In this document: positions 7,425 to 16,116 of the stretch, one piece after another | How the letters are laid out: each line of letters opens with the position of its first letter | Position numbering within the stretch: the first letter of the stretch is position 1 | Source of the DNA: Lachnospiraceae bacterium | GTDB lineage: Bacteria; Bacillota; Clostridia; Lachnospirales; Lachnospiraceae | Reading direction: 5' to 3' | Length of the DNA stretch: 28,786 nucleotides | NCBI GenBank assembly: GCA_019421365.1 | Contig: JAHZFJ010000040.1 | Location: 1-28,786, forward strand | Position numbers and translations under genes: made by a program | Notes under the pieces: generated by a model | What the model was told of the DNA's origin: nothing | The model's database searches: none | What the model saw: the letters and a program-made list of their open reading frames with translations, nothing else

Positions 7425-8074
7425 GAAAACTAATTGTTTTGTTGAGGAAAGATATTACATTGGATAAGGCTAATTTAATAATTATTATACTATTATCAAT
7501 TGGAATTCCTATTTATATAAATTATACATTACATGATTTGGGATTTGAAAAAGGAGCGGATTTTGCATCGCTATTTTTGAGTTCATTCTACTGTGTCTTT
7601 ATGGCTATCAGTAAATTAGGGTTGATTGAACATACATCTAGAGGGAGTGCATATATGACACTGACGCCCATAAAGAGAAGGGATTTAGTTCTGTCTAAAT
7701 ATGTGTTCCTTTTTCTTGTGTTTATAATTAGTTTAATTGGATATGGAGTGTCATATTTAATAATACCTTCCATACAACCACTTGCGTTTACGTCTGTTGT
7801 AACCGTATGGACAGTCAACATATTATTCCTTAGTTTTTATATACCGTTAGAAATAAAATTTGGACATGATAATGTGAAATATTTTTTGACAGCTATAATA
7901 GTTAGTTCACCTTTCTTGATTGGTCTTTTAGGAAGATATATGGGTGCATCTATCTTTCAAAGTATAATTGATGGGATAGGGAATATATTGCTTTTGATGA
8001 TAGTGTTTTCAGTTATCTTGATAGTGGTATCATATTATGCCTCAGTTCGGATCTTTAATTCAAAAGATCTTTAA
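7421..8074 (+). CDS. ABC-2 type transporter membrane protein
   Basis: 217 aa with six predicted membrane segments (about residues 18-36, 47-65, 90-112, 118-138, 148-168, 182-207) and a basic N-terminus (RKLIVLLRKDI) typical of the coupling end of ABC-2 permeases. It carries no motif that names a substrate. Its start overlaps the ATPase stop by 4 bp, and the ribosome site AGGAGG lies within the end of that gene. It is probably a homodimeric permease for the adjoining ATPase. No clear terminator follows; the sequence enters the long gene-poor stretch. Confidence 0.82.
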   Translation: MRKLIVLLRKDITLDKANLIIIILLSIGIPIYINYTLHDLGFEKGADFASLFLSSFYCVFMAISKLGLIEHTSRGSAYMTLTPIKRRDLVLSKYVFLFLVFIISLIGYGVSYLIIPSIQPLAFTSVVTVWTVNILFLSFYIPLEIKFGHDNVKYFLTAIIVSSPFLIGLLGRYMGASIFQSIIDGIGNILLLMIVFSVILIVVSYYASVRIFNSKDL

Positions 8075-8629
8075 GAGGTATTGTAAAAAGAATGAGTGTT
8101 GTTCGGGAGAATGTATGGTTTTAAAAATCTAATTTTAGTTAACTAAAGATACATTATTTAATACTTAATATTACCTAGACTTCATCGATAAATGATAATA
8201 ATATAATAAAATAGAAAAATATGGTTGATTATTGTAAGGAAATGTAATATTATTTATTTAGAAGCCAATAGGCCAACATCAGATAAAAGAGTTAACGCCC
8301 TTTCTGATTTTAAATAATTTCTAAAATTCTAGAGAAATAATATTCTTAACACCATTTCCACCATCTACTACAAGAACGGTGACCTCTCCTTAGCGTGTAT
8401 TGTCTTAAGGACATTTCTCAATCAAGACACTGTGAGTAGTGTTATCGTAAATGTAATCAGAAAAAACACTCCTAAATTATACCGAACTCTAAGAGTTTTG
8501 CACTTTTTTAATAACCTTGCTTTTAGGATTCTTTAGATTGTATATATTCATTGACATCAACTGTTTTACTTAGTAATACATCGTTGTTATTGATATATCA
8601 ATTATAGCTTATTACTAATAGTGTTACGG
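8075..8629. other. Gene-poor stretch
   Basis: No open frame with a ribosome site was found on either strand over about 550 bp, and codon-like structure is absent. The sequence is very AT-rich and carries scattered stops. On the minus strand around 8340-8400 a short peptide-like run (VTVLVVDGGNGVKNIISLEF then stop) can be read. It has an immediate upstream stop, so it is at most a relic. The stretch ends in the promoter remnant and pseudogene described next. Confidence 0.5.
8551..8579 (+). promoter_or_regulatory. Possible promoter ahead of the decayed gene copy
   Basis: A perfect TTGACA (8551-8556) is followed after 17 bp by TAATAC, a poor -10. It lies about 75 bp before the pseudogene and may be the promoter that came with it. 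It could still drive the intact genes downstream. Confidence 0.35.
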
Positions 8630-8836
8630 ACAAAGATCCTCGACTTTAGAAAGGAGAAAATTTATCATAATAAAGCATCTTAAGAAAAGGATAGTATTAT
8701 CAATTTTAGTGATAGACTGAAGATGAATCTTACATAGTAGAAGTAGCTTCAACAGTAGAATAGAAAACCGTTGATGAATTGAAGGTCAGGAGTAAAGGGT
8801 ATTATTATTGCGATCAAGGGTGATTAGTATTGTATG
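8630..8836 (+). pseudogene. Decayed duplicate of the following SLH-like secreted-protein gene
   Basis: The sequence aligns with the 5' part of the gene at 8950. The Shine-Dalgarno zone matches (TTAGAAAGGAG here, TTTGAAAGGAG there). The signal-peptide region follows: IIIKHLKKRIVLSILVI can be read against MMKNLMKRVVLLTLVIV, with the start changed to ATC. After GTGATAG about 110 bp are missing. Alignment then resumes at ACTGAAGATGAA (8716 on; 9113 in the intact gene), reading TEDESYIVEVAST against TEDETYIEAAVST, with an in-frame TAG. A third block, KGIIIAIKG, resembles KGIIVGYTNG. Deletions, a frameshift, stops and loss of the start codon mean it cannot encode the protein. It is a tandem duplication remnant. 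Confidence 0.8.
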
Positions 8837-8839
8837 AAA

Positions 8840-8854
8840 ACGTCAATTTGACGT
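8840..8854. promoter_or_regulatory. Perfect 15-bp palindrome upstream of the secreted-protein operon
   Basis: ACGTCAA-T-TTGACGT, 7-bp arms around one base, lies 95 bp before the start codon of the SLH-like gene, between it and the pseudogene. Its size and symmetry suit a dimeric repressor or activator site. No regulator can be named. Confidence 0.4.
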
Positions 8855-8949
8855 GAATTTATTAAAACACAGATGAGTTGAAAAATGTTATTTTAACTGG
8901 AGATTTTGCTACACGAAGTCCCCAGTCTTTTGAAAGGAGAGTATTTAAA

Positions 8950-10284
8950 ATGATGAAGAATCTAATGAAACGGGTAGTATTATTAACTCTAGTGATAGTA
9001 ATATCACTATCATCTAGTACAATAATGACGGTGAGAGCATCATCTAAAAACATTACAATTGGTGAGTATATTGAGTTATTGATGAAAGCTATGAAAGTTA
9101 CGCTCAAAGAAACTGAAGATGAAACATACATAGAAGCAGCAGTTTCAACAGGGGTATTGAAAACATTAGATGAATTTAAGGTTGAGAATGAGATGACCAG
9201 AACAGAATGTGCTGTACTTACTAATAGAGCAGACATCTATGTAAACGGAGTAACAGCAGATAATAAAATATTTGATGAAATCAAAGATCATAAGAGAATC
9301 TCAGATATGAGTAAAATAAATAAAGAATATAGAGATGATGTTGTACAAGTGTTTGGAAAAGGTATAATCGTCGGATATACAAATGGAAAGTATACACAAA
9401 ACCGAACTTTCAAAGGAAGCAATAAAATTACATATAATGGTGCGAAAGAGGTTATTAAAAAGATTACTAATAAAAAGTTACGCGGTGTAATGTCACCAGA
9501 TGGTCAATTAACCAGAACGACGAATTTACCTTGTAATGCGAAAGAGTATGAGTATATATTAGCTAGTTTTCCTAATAAGTTTTATGAGATGATGTTTCGG
9601 TATGAATGGGGAATGAGGAATAAAAAATGGGAGATTTATCATGATTATTGTGTACCTGCCGAAATAAAAAACATGCCATTTGAGATATCAGGATATAAGG
9701 GGACAGCAAAAGAAACGAAGGAGATGTTAGATAAATATCTTGATATGTGGGTGAATAAAATCGAAACAAATCTAAGGTGTAGATTTAATGTAGATTACAA
9801 AACTATTGATCAAAAATGGTATAAAGAGATTCGAAGTAGCTACTGTGATTACTCCTATGAGAAATATAATCAAGATTTAAAGGAGGAGTTAAATGTTTAT
9901 ATTGAAGCTGTTAAAAAGAATAAAGTAGTAATTAAGACAGATTTGATAAGTGTTGAACCATCAACTTTATATGTAGATGGTGGATTATATATAAGATGTT
10001 ATGTTAAATTTAAGGTGACTAGTGCTACTAATATGAGTGGAGCTTTAGTATTTGGACAAAATGAAAATGTTTTTTTCAGGAATCTAGAAAAAAATAAATG
10101 GCATGAAGGGTATTATGATATATCTATAGGTACTACAAATGGTACAAGTTACGGCGCTGATTATGCAGTATTTAATGAGAATATTGGAGATGGGTATATG
10201 AAGTTTAAAAAACATATTCTTAAACAAAAGTTTAATAAAAAAGGAAATACATATTTTCCTGAAGGTTATTATTATTGGGATTAG
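8950..10284 (+). CDS. Secreted protein with degenerate SLH-like N-terminal region
   Basis: 445 aa from the ATG at 8950; AAGGAG lies 10 nt upstream, whereas an in-frame TTG at 8878 has no site. A signal peptide is evident (MMKNLMKR, hydrophobic core, then ASS). Residues ~30-170 resemble two weak S-layer homology repeats: MTRTECAVLTNRA is the helix typical of SLH, and GKGIIVGYTNGKYTQNRTFKGSNKITYNGA follows the G.I.GY.dGtF.P....TR.E pattern. The C-terminal ~270 residues are Trp- and Tyr-rich and match no family I recognise. The next gene begins 10 nt after the stop, so the two are one operon. The product is probably displayed on or released from the cell surface. A broken copy lies just upstream. 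Confidence 0.72.
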   Translation: MMKNLMKRVVLLTLVIVISLSSSTIMTVRASSKNITIGEYIELLMKAMKVTLKETEDETYIEAAVSTGVLKTLDEFKVENEMTRTECAVLTNRADIYVNGVTADNKIFDEIKDHKRISDMSKINKEYRDDVVQVFGKGIIVGYTNGKYTQNRTFKGSNKITYNGAKEVIKKITNKKLRGVMSPDGQLTRTTNLPCNAKEYEYILASFPNKFYEMMFRYEWGMRNKKWEIYHDYCVPAEIKNMPFEISGYKGTAKETKEMLDKYLDMWVNKIETNLRCRFNVDYKTIDQKWYKEIRSSYCDYSYEKYNQDLKEELNVYIEAVKKNKVVIKTDLISVEPSTLYVDGGLYIRCYVKFKVTSATNMSGALVFGQNENVFFRNLEKNKWHEGYYDISIGTTNGTSYGADYAVFNENIGDGYMKFKKHILKQKFNKKGNTYFPEGYYYWD

Positions 10285-10294
10285 AGGTGTGTTA

Positions 10295-13200
10295 TTGAAA
10301 AAGATATGTATATTAATATTATTGGTAATATTTATAATACAAACACTTTTAGTAGGAAATAAAGTACTAGCTACGACAGAGCCGAAGTCATATAAAGGAG
10401 ACATCTATTTTGAATCTGACGATAAGGCAGCATCTACATCTACAACATGGAGATTAATGGGCTTTGTAATTCGATTGGATAAGTGTGGTACAAATTCTAT
10501 AGCAGGTGGAAAATCAAAATATATAGAGGTTCGATTTGATGATAAAAACGTAATACACGAATATAGGCCAAATCCAGATAAACCCGGATATTATCTTACA
10601 AAGTATACAATAACTGAAGAATATTTTCTTGATTTAATGAAAAATGATAAAAATAAACAAGCACTATATACTGAATTCCTAAAGAAGATGAACCGAGAAA
10701 AACTACCCGATGGAACCTTCAAAGGTGGCACAATATACATCAACGGCATATTTGGAGTATACAATAGCGGGAAATTCAAAAGTGGACCATATTATACGTT
10801 ATCAGGAATTAGTCGAGCTGAGGGGTGGGGACAAGATACACTTAATGACTTCAAACAGTATTTTAATATACCATTGGATTATCATCCAACAAAATTAGAT
10901 GTAGAGGTCCCCGTTACAGTAGAATATCATACCAGTGACCATGAATTAATGTACTCTGATAATCTAGACAAAGTAGATTTAGAAAAAAATGCTTCTTATA
11001 CCTTTCCCGAAGAATATGAGTTTAAAGGGAAAACATATGAATTGTACAGAAGTTACTATGTCAATATGTCTAAGCCAACTAAGATGTTAGGTAAATTAAA
11101 AGTCGGTGTAGACGGAGCAACATTATCTTCAGTCAAGAAAAGGAAAGAGGTCGCCACTGATCTTAAGGGATTAAAATTCATAGCTATGTATAAAGAAAAA
11201 AACATACCACCACCAGACGATGAAATAGAACATGATTTTATGGAGTCACCATTTGAAGAACCTAACCCGGAAGCGGTCATTAAGGCTGACCAAAGAGGAA
11301 ATGAGCAATTTGACATAGAATTAGGAATACCAACTACAGAAAATGTGTACACCAATATTGTTTCTGAAAATTATTTGTTTTCTTATAAATTTTCAAAAGA
11401 AGTAATAAAAGTCCCGTATAGAGTATCCGCAACAAAAACTTATAATTTATCTTGGACAAGCTATGAGAAAGTGGGAACGGATGAGGAAACGAACGAAGAC
11501 ATCTATGAAGAGGTAGAGAAAACGGAAGAATATGTTGTGCAGTCAGACATAGTTGTAGAAAGAGTAGTAGCCTATTGGCAGATCAATCAATTAGAAGTAT
11601 ATGCGTTAGACAGCTCAGTAATTGCTAATGATGCTTTGCCTGATAAATCAGTTAACGTGATAGCTAATAATGCTAAGATACCTACTATTGAGTGTAATAG
11701 AAGTGTTAACCTTAAGGATCATGTGTTAGATCCCGAAGGCTATGAAGAAACTATGACCTTGCCATCGGAAAATATAGCGGGAGGTTATTTAAAGCCAACA
11801 GTACCAAGTGACGATATACAAGAATGCGTAGAAGAAAAAATCGGTATACCAAAAGTAAAAAATGACAAATTGATATTTGATAATGTTGTAGTGATGGACG
11901 ATACCGAAACACTTAAAGAGGGACCTAAACCTAACGAAATTAAAGAATCGCCATTATGTGATAAGAATGTATTATTCAAATCCAATATAGAGATTCCAAG
12001 AGAGAGGGCTAATAATGAATATGATTCCAAAGGAGTCGTAATATATAAACTAATCTATCCCGATGGGAATGGATTTTCAAGTGGAGGCCTAGGGAATGTG
12101 GGAATAATAGGCTCTTCAAAGAGAACATTTGAGATACCAGAGGTTAATTCTGTAGTAGTTCATACCCCAACAATATGTAATGCAAAGGTAACTGATTTAA
12201 AAGCATATAATCAGATGGTTACTCCTGAGGTCAATAGGGCATCACTCATACTTGACAAATCATTTACCATTAGTATACCTACAACAGGTAATCATAATGA
12301 GTATCCTGGATATGGATACAGAGATTATGCGAAGTACATAGAAACTAGGCAAGTTAAGTTTCCGTTTGATGTATATCGAGGGACTAATTATATAAGAGCA
12401 GGAACATGGATTGATATGGTTAGTGAGGAAGTGACCTTTTACTTACCAACATGGGTAACCGAAGGTAATTATGAAGTAGAATGTAAGACCACAGCCATTA
12501 ACTGTGCTGCTAATAATGGTAATGACTTAAGTGAGTATGTAGCAAACTTTAATATTGAAAATTATGTAGCAATTGATAGTATCTTTGTCCAGGTCACTGG
12601 ACGTCTTTATAATCTTCAAATCTATGATATAACTGATTACCCTCTCTGGGAATCGGTATTCCGAAAAGAAGACTCATTAACTTTAACAGGAACAAATTAC
12701 ACCGTGGGTATTAATAATCAGAACGGTATACTTACGGGTAGATTAGCAAAGTATACATTTCCTCTTATTTATGGAAGTCACCCTGACCAAGCAAATGAAG
12801 GAGCAATGAAATTAGGTTATAGTACTAGATTTAAGCTGACTACAATAGGAGATATGTTTGAAAAGGAGGACTATATCAAGATAATTCCAAGATTCTATTA
12901 TGTGGACTATCACGGAAATAATAGAAAAGAAGTGGATTTGTATTATAAAGAGACATTTAACGGTAAGCAAAACTATCTCGTTAAGGTGGGGAGTGATAAA
13001 GATAAGACGAATAAGAAATCATTTGTACTTGGTAATTCTTATTGGCAGGTACCAAAGAAGGAGATTACAGCAAATGCATATGTTGATTCTGTAACAGAAG
13101 AGCTTGTTCGTTCTAGAGAGAGTGAGATGTTCTCGTTTGGAGATATACAACTTAATACCACATTTCGGACGTATATAGGGGATAGTAGTTATATTCCTTC

Positions 13201-13618
13201 TGGTGTTATACCGAGTTCAGTAGGAGCTAAGAAAGTAATGCAATCCGTACAAAACTGGTATGGAGAATACTATCTGCCAAGTGATGTTCATGTAATAGTA
13301 AAAGATTTTGATCTTAAGAAATATGCAAAAGAACGAGGCTATATCGATTTCACAGAAGATATCTGGTTTAATAAAGGATATATCATTGTAAATTATGAAA
13401 TTGTCACGTATCAGACGGGAAAAGAGCAAGGTAATTTAAGCTATATTAATAAAGAGAATGCATTGCAAGGGTATTGTAATATGTGGAAATTAGAAGGGGC
13501 GCAATTATCTAAGACAGATATCTATGGGAATACATTCGAATTCAAATATGGTGATTACGTTATGTATGATACGGAGAGATCGGCTGCAATTGATTATAAA
13601 TCAGGTGGGACCCATTAA
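10295..13618 (+). CDS. Large secreted protein of unknown function (possibly DUF5704-like)
   Basis: 1107 aa from a TTG at 10295, which has GAGGTG 5 nt upstream; a GTG at 10289 overlaps that site and is less likely. An N-terminal signal peptide (KKICILILLVIFII to LATTEP) indicates export. No C-terminal anchor, LPXTG or membrane helix is visible. The body is rich in beta-strand-like alternation. It contains a GWGQDTLNDFKQYFNIPL segment near residue 180 and a PPPDDEIEHDF linker near 310, after which the protein resembles a chain of Ig- or wall-binding-like domains. It recalls the DUF5704 group of large clostridial exported proteins, but that is from memory and uncertain. Co-transcription with the SLH-like protein suggests a shared surface structure, with that partner as anchor. 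Confidence 0.7.
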   Translation: MKKICILILLVIFIIQTLLVGNKVLATTEPKSYKGDIYFESDDKAASTSTTWRLMGFVIRLDKCGTNSIAGGKSKYIEVRFDDKNVIHEYRPNPDKPGYYLTKYTITEEYFLDLMKNDKNKQALYTEFLKKMNREKLPDGTFKGGTIYINGIFGVYNSGKFKSGPYYTLSGISRAEGWGQDTLNDFKQYFNIPLDYHPTKLDVEVPVTVEYHTSDHELMYSDNLDKVDLEKNASYTFPEEYEFKGKTYELYRSYYVNMSKPTKMLGKLKVGVDGATLSSVKKRKEVATDLKGLKFIAMYKEKNIPPPDDEIEHDFMESPFEEPNPEAVIKADQRGNEQFDIELGIPTTENVYTNIVSENYLFSYKFSKEVIKVPYRVSATKTYNLSWTSYEKVGTDEETNEDIYEEVEKTEEYVVQSDIVVERVVAYWQINQLEVYALDSSVIANDALPDKSVNVIANNAKIPTIECNRSVNLKDHVLDPEGYEETMTLPSENIAGGYLKPTVPSDDIQECVEEKIGIPKVKNDKLIFDNVVVMDDTETLKEGPKPNEIKESPLCDKNVLFKSNIEIPRERANNEYDSKGVVIYKLIYPDGNGFSSGGLGNVGIIGSSKRTFEIPEVNSVVVHTPTICNAKVTDLKAYNQMVTPEVNRASLILDKSFTISIPTTGNHNEYPGYGYRDYAKYIETRQVKFPFDVYRGTNYIRAGTWIDMVSEEVTFYLPTWVTEGNYEVECKTTAINCAANNGNDLSEYVANFNIENYVAIDSIFVQVTGRLYNLQIYDITDYPLWESVFRKEDSLTLTGTNYTVGINNQNGILTGRLAKYTFPLIYGSHPDQANEGAMKLGYSTRFKLTTIGDMFEKEDYIKIIPRFYYVDYHGNNRKEVDLYYKETFNGKQNYLVKVGSDKDKTNKKSFVLGNSYWQVPKKEITANAYVDSVTEELVRSRESEMFSFGDIQLNTTFRTYIGDSSYIPSGVIPSSVGAKKVMQSVQNWYGEYYLPSDVHVIVKDFDLKKYAKERGYIDFTEDIWFNKGYIIVNYEIVTYQTGKEQGNLSYINKENALQGYCNMWKLEGAQLSKTDIYGNTFEFKYGDYVMYDTERSAAIDYKSGGTH

Positions 13619-13640
13619 TGGGGCCACCTATTCTTTCTTA
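13603..13640. terminator. Bidirectional terminator between convergent genes
   Basis: AGGTGG-GA-CCCAT-TA-ATGGG-GC-CACCT (13603-13629) is a strong GC-rich hairpin that overlaps the stop codons of both the large secreted protein and the AraC regulator. A T-rich tail follows on the plus strand. Confidence 0.75.
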
Positions 13641-14638
13641 TGCCTGTATTCCAGTGGTGTACATTGGTATGTTTGACGGAACATCTTGATAAAATTACTA
13701 GGATATGGATAACCAACTTCTTCAGCAATTTCAGCAATACTTAGATCCGTAGTACTTAATAGATTAACAGCCATGGACATCCGAAGAGAAGTGATGTACC
13801 TACCTATGGACATGTGATAGTAATAAGAGAAACCAGCCTTTAATTTCTGAGGATTCAGTAACACTAGCTCACTTAAGTGTTCAATAGTTGGTGGAGACTG
13901 GATATTATTAGTCAAGATCTCATGGGCTTTTTGAATGGACCTAATATCACCAGCACTTAAGTGAAGGTATTTATTAGTGCCGATTTTGACTTTACCATAG
14001 TGGAGTTGTCTAGTGAAAGTGTTCTCAGGAGAAGATTCAACTGTTTTGGTTATAATCGCCATACATTCTAAGATACAGCTCTCAAGATAGAGAGAACTTA
14101 ATGCATCTTGATTGGAGAGAACTTGCATCTTTTCAATTATTGTATTGATCTCAATGGGCAGGTAATGATACGTTTCATTCTCAATAAATTTATTATAATC
14201 AAAGTCTAGATGGAAGTTATCTTTTAAATAGCTAGTTACATACGGTTCGTATATTGTAATTTCTGCGCCATGATAATGTTCTCCGCGTACCCAAGCTTGT
14301 TGTCCTTTGATATCTTTCTCGATGACGAAGAAAGAGGAAGGCTTGAAGGAGGAAACAGGCTTATCCTCTAATTTGAAATTGGTTGAACCCTTATAAACCG
14401 TGCCAAATCGTATAAGTTTCTCTGGATTGTCGAATGCAAGTTTGAAAGGATGAGGAACAGTAAAGTCGGCAATTCCAAAATCATAGTAACCGGGACGTCC
14501 ATAAGATAATAGATGACCATCTTCAGGTTTATTTGGATTTTGATATAAGGTGCAGTTTTTTTGTTTTGTAGGAACAAATTGTAGTTCAGCCAGTACGGCT
14601 TCTCTGAATTCCCTTGATGATGTTACGATTGTTTGCAT
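13628..14638 (-). CDS. AraC-family transcriptional regulator
   Basis: 336 aa from the ATG at 14638, chosen because CGGAGA lies about 10 nt upstream; an ATG 36 nt earlier lacks a site and would lie inside a palindrome. The C-terminal ~100 residues hold the two AraC helix-turn-helix units: ...IEHLSELVLLNPQKLKAGF... and SIAEIAEEVGYPYPSNFIKMFRQ with CTPLEYR. The N-terminal ~230 residues are a non-cupin-like sensing region similar to that in PchR/YbtA-type regulators of siderophore genes. It is divergent from a siderophore-type uptake operon and probably activates it when the ferric siderophore is present. That role is inferred from position and family. Confidence 0.85.
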   Translation of the reverse strand: MQTIVTSSREFREAVLAELQFVPTKQKNCTLYQNPNKPEDGHLLSYGRPGYYDFGIADFTVPHPFKLAFDNPEKLIRFGTVYKGSTNFKLEDKPVSSFKPSSFFVIEKDIKGQQAWVRGEHYHGAEITIYEPYVTSYLKDNFHLDFDYNKFIENETYHYLPIEINTIIEKMQVLSNQDALSSLYLESCILECMAIITKTVESSPENTFTRQLHYGKVKIGTNKYLHLSAGDIRSIQKAHEILTNNIQSPPTIEHLSELVLLNPQKLKAGFSYYYHMSIGRYITSLRMSMAVNLLSTTDLSIAEIAEEVGYPYPSNFIKMFRQTYQCTPLEYRHKKE

Positions 14639-14664
14639 AATTATATATTCTCCGTTAAAAATAG

Positions 14665-14683
14665 TATAGAACATAGTTCTATA
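14665..14683. promoter_or_regulatory. Perfect 19-bp palindrome upstream of the AraC gene
   Basis: TATAGAAC-ATA-GTTCTATA, with 8-bp arms, lies 27 bp upstream of the regulator's start codon. It overlaps a -10-like TATACT (minus strand, 14668-14663). It is well placed for autorepression or for binding by another dimeric regulator. Confidence 0.5.
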
Positions 14684-14743
14684 GATATATTAAGTTGGCA
14701 TTGATTTTTACACTATTATAAGTAATTGTAAGTTAATTATTCT

Positions 14744-14824
14744 AATTAGTAAACTCAAACTTCTCACATAAAAAACTTACCTACTCGTCGGAGTCTTCAA
14801 GCGCGAAGTATGAGTTTACTAATT
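14744..14824. repeat. Long inverted repeat in the AraC-siderophore intergenic region
   Basis: Arms of 20 nt (14744-14763, AATTAGTAAACTCAAACTTC; and 14805-14824) match at 19 of 20 positions around a 41-nt loop. The loop itself contains ACTC-GTCG-GAGT. No gene points into it, so it is not an ordinary terminator. It may be an operator pair, a small RNA or a relic of a miniature mobile element. Confidence 0.6.
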
Positions 14825-14871
14825 GAAAATAATCAAAAGAGATTACAAAATAATTAATAAAGGTGAAAATA

Positions 14872-14900
14872 TTGTGTTGTTATTTATTATAATATATAAT
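14872..14900 (+). promoter_or_regulatory. Promoter of the siderophore uptake operon
   Basis: TTGTGT (14872-14877), 17 bp, then TATAAT (14895-14900). The palindrome ATTATA-ATA-TATAAT (14886-14900) covers the -10. Its AT-rich form is loosely like a Fur-type site, but the match is not strong enough to name. Transcripts would have a leader of about 200 nt. Confidence 0.55.
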
Positions 14901-14920
14901 TCAAAAGCGAGTTAGTTGTG

Positions 14921-15011
14921 AATAACCGTGGTGAGAAAAAGGAAACACTGGTTATTATAACAAAACTAATAAATCAAAGCAAACTCCACTGCAATTTAAT
15001 AATTAGTGGAG
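14921..15011 (+). promoter_or_regulatory. Leader hairpins of the siderophore operon
   Basis: AATAACC (14921-14927) pairs with GGTTATT (14950-14956), and CTCCACT (14984-14990) pairs with AGTGGAG (15005-15011). They lie in the long untranslated leader. No known riboswitch core was recognised. Confidence 0.35.
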
Positions 15012-15105
15012 ATAAAAGTAACATAGAGGAAGACTATTTACAACCAATTCAAAACGGTTAATAATAGCCAAAGAAAAGTTACGAATAAAAAAAGGAGAAT
15101 ATGTT

Positions 15106-16116
15106 ATGAAGAAGTACATGATGGTTGTTTTAAGCATCGCAGTCTTAATGTTTGGACTAGTTGGTTGCTCAAGCAATAATGCAAAAAATGAAGTTAATGC
15201 TACAGAAGATAATAATGGCGACACTAATACAAACGGAAGTGAGGAAGGAACGACAGAGGAATCTAAAGAAACAAGAACAGTTACTGACGTTAAGGGTACA
15301 GTAGAGATTCCTGTTAACCCACAAAGAATTGTAGATATAAGTGGAGCAAGTGATATCTTATCACTTTTAGGATATGATGTAATTGGAACAGCAAACAGTG
15401 ATGGTTATGACTATACAAGATTCCCATCTTACCTTGAAGATGTTTTAGGAGAAGCAAAAATTCTAGGATATAGCATGTTAGCTGAGATGGATGTTGAAGC
15501 AATTATTGGTTTAGAACCAGACTTAATTGTAATCTCAACAGTACAAGAAAAGATGTATGATCAATTATCAAAAGTTGCACCAGTTGTTATGGTTGAATTA
15601 AAGCAAATGGATTGGAAAGAAGATTTCATGCATGTAGCTACTATATTTGGTGAAGAGGACAAAGCTACAGCATGGATTGATGAATATTTAGCAAAAGCAG
15701 AAGAAGTTGGTAAAAGAATTAAAGAAACTTATGGTGAAGAAAAATCATACCTATCATTCTTAGCAAGTGGTGGAAGCTTATTTATCTTTGATTCAGCAGG
15801 GCTTGGAACAATCTTCTATGATGATATGGGATTAGCAAAACCAGAAGGTATGCCAGAACAAGAAAATGTTAGTTTACCAGTAGTAACCTATGAAGGATTA
15901 GCAGAAATCAATTCAGATTATATCTTTGCAATTGCAACTGATGAAGATTTAGCTACATTAAAAGAAAGCAGTATCTGGAATGGAACAGAAGCTGTGAAAG
16001 AAGGTAATGTAATCGAACTTCCTGCAAGTCCTTACTTTAATCAGGGTTATAGCCCAATAGGAAGATTAGCATTCGTTGAAGAAGTAGAAGACTTATTAGC
16101 AAGTACGAATGAATAA
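15106..16116 (+). CDS. Siderophore-type ABC transporter substrate-binding lipoprotein
   Basis: 336 aa. The signal peptide ends in a lipobox (LVGC, Cys at residue 21), followed by an acidic Asn/Thr/Glu-rich linker to about residue 60. The rest is a class III periplasmic-type binding fold (PeripBP_2, FhuD/FepB-like): TVTDVKGTVEIPVNPQRIV at its start is typical, as are LLGYDVIG and GLEPDLIV. AAGGAGA precedes the ATG. It overlaps the first permease gene by 8 bp. It probably captures a ferric siderophore at the outer face of the membrane. Cobalamin or haem cannot be excluded by sequence alone, but the linked AraC and MFS genes favour a siderophore. Confidence 0.88.
   Translation: MKKYMMVVLSIAVLMFGLVGCSSNNAKNEVNATEDNNGDTNTNGSEEGTTEESKETRTVTDVKGTVEIPVNPQRIVDISGASDILSLLGYDVIGTANSDGYDYTRFPSYLEDVLGEAKILGYSMLAEMDVEAIIGLEPDLIVISTVQEKMYDQLSKVAPVVMVELKQMDWKEDFMHVATIFGEEDKATAWIDEYLAKAEEVGKRIKETYGEEKSYLSFLASGGSLFIFDSAGLGTIFYDDMGLAKPEGMPEQENVSLPVVTYEGLAEINSDYIFAIATDEDLATLKESSIWNGTEAVKEGNVIELPASPYFNQGYSPIGRLAFVEEVEDLLASTNE

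Noticed and set aside
8335..8400. Minus-strand peptide-like run ending in a stop
   Set aside because: It has only about 22 codons, a stop immediately upstream and no start codon. It cannot be supported as a gene.
10591..12030. Open frames antisense to the large secreted protein
   Set aside because: They lack ribosome sites and lie within a long coding frame that has a signal peptide and a matching terminator.
14744..14824. T-box or terminator for a neighbouring gene
   Set aside because: No T-box consensus and no T-run are seen, and both neighbouring genes are transcribed away from it.
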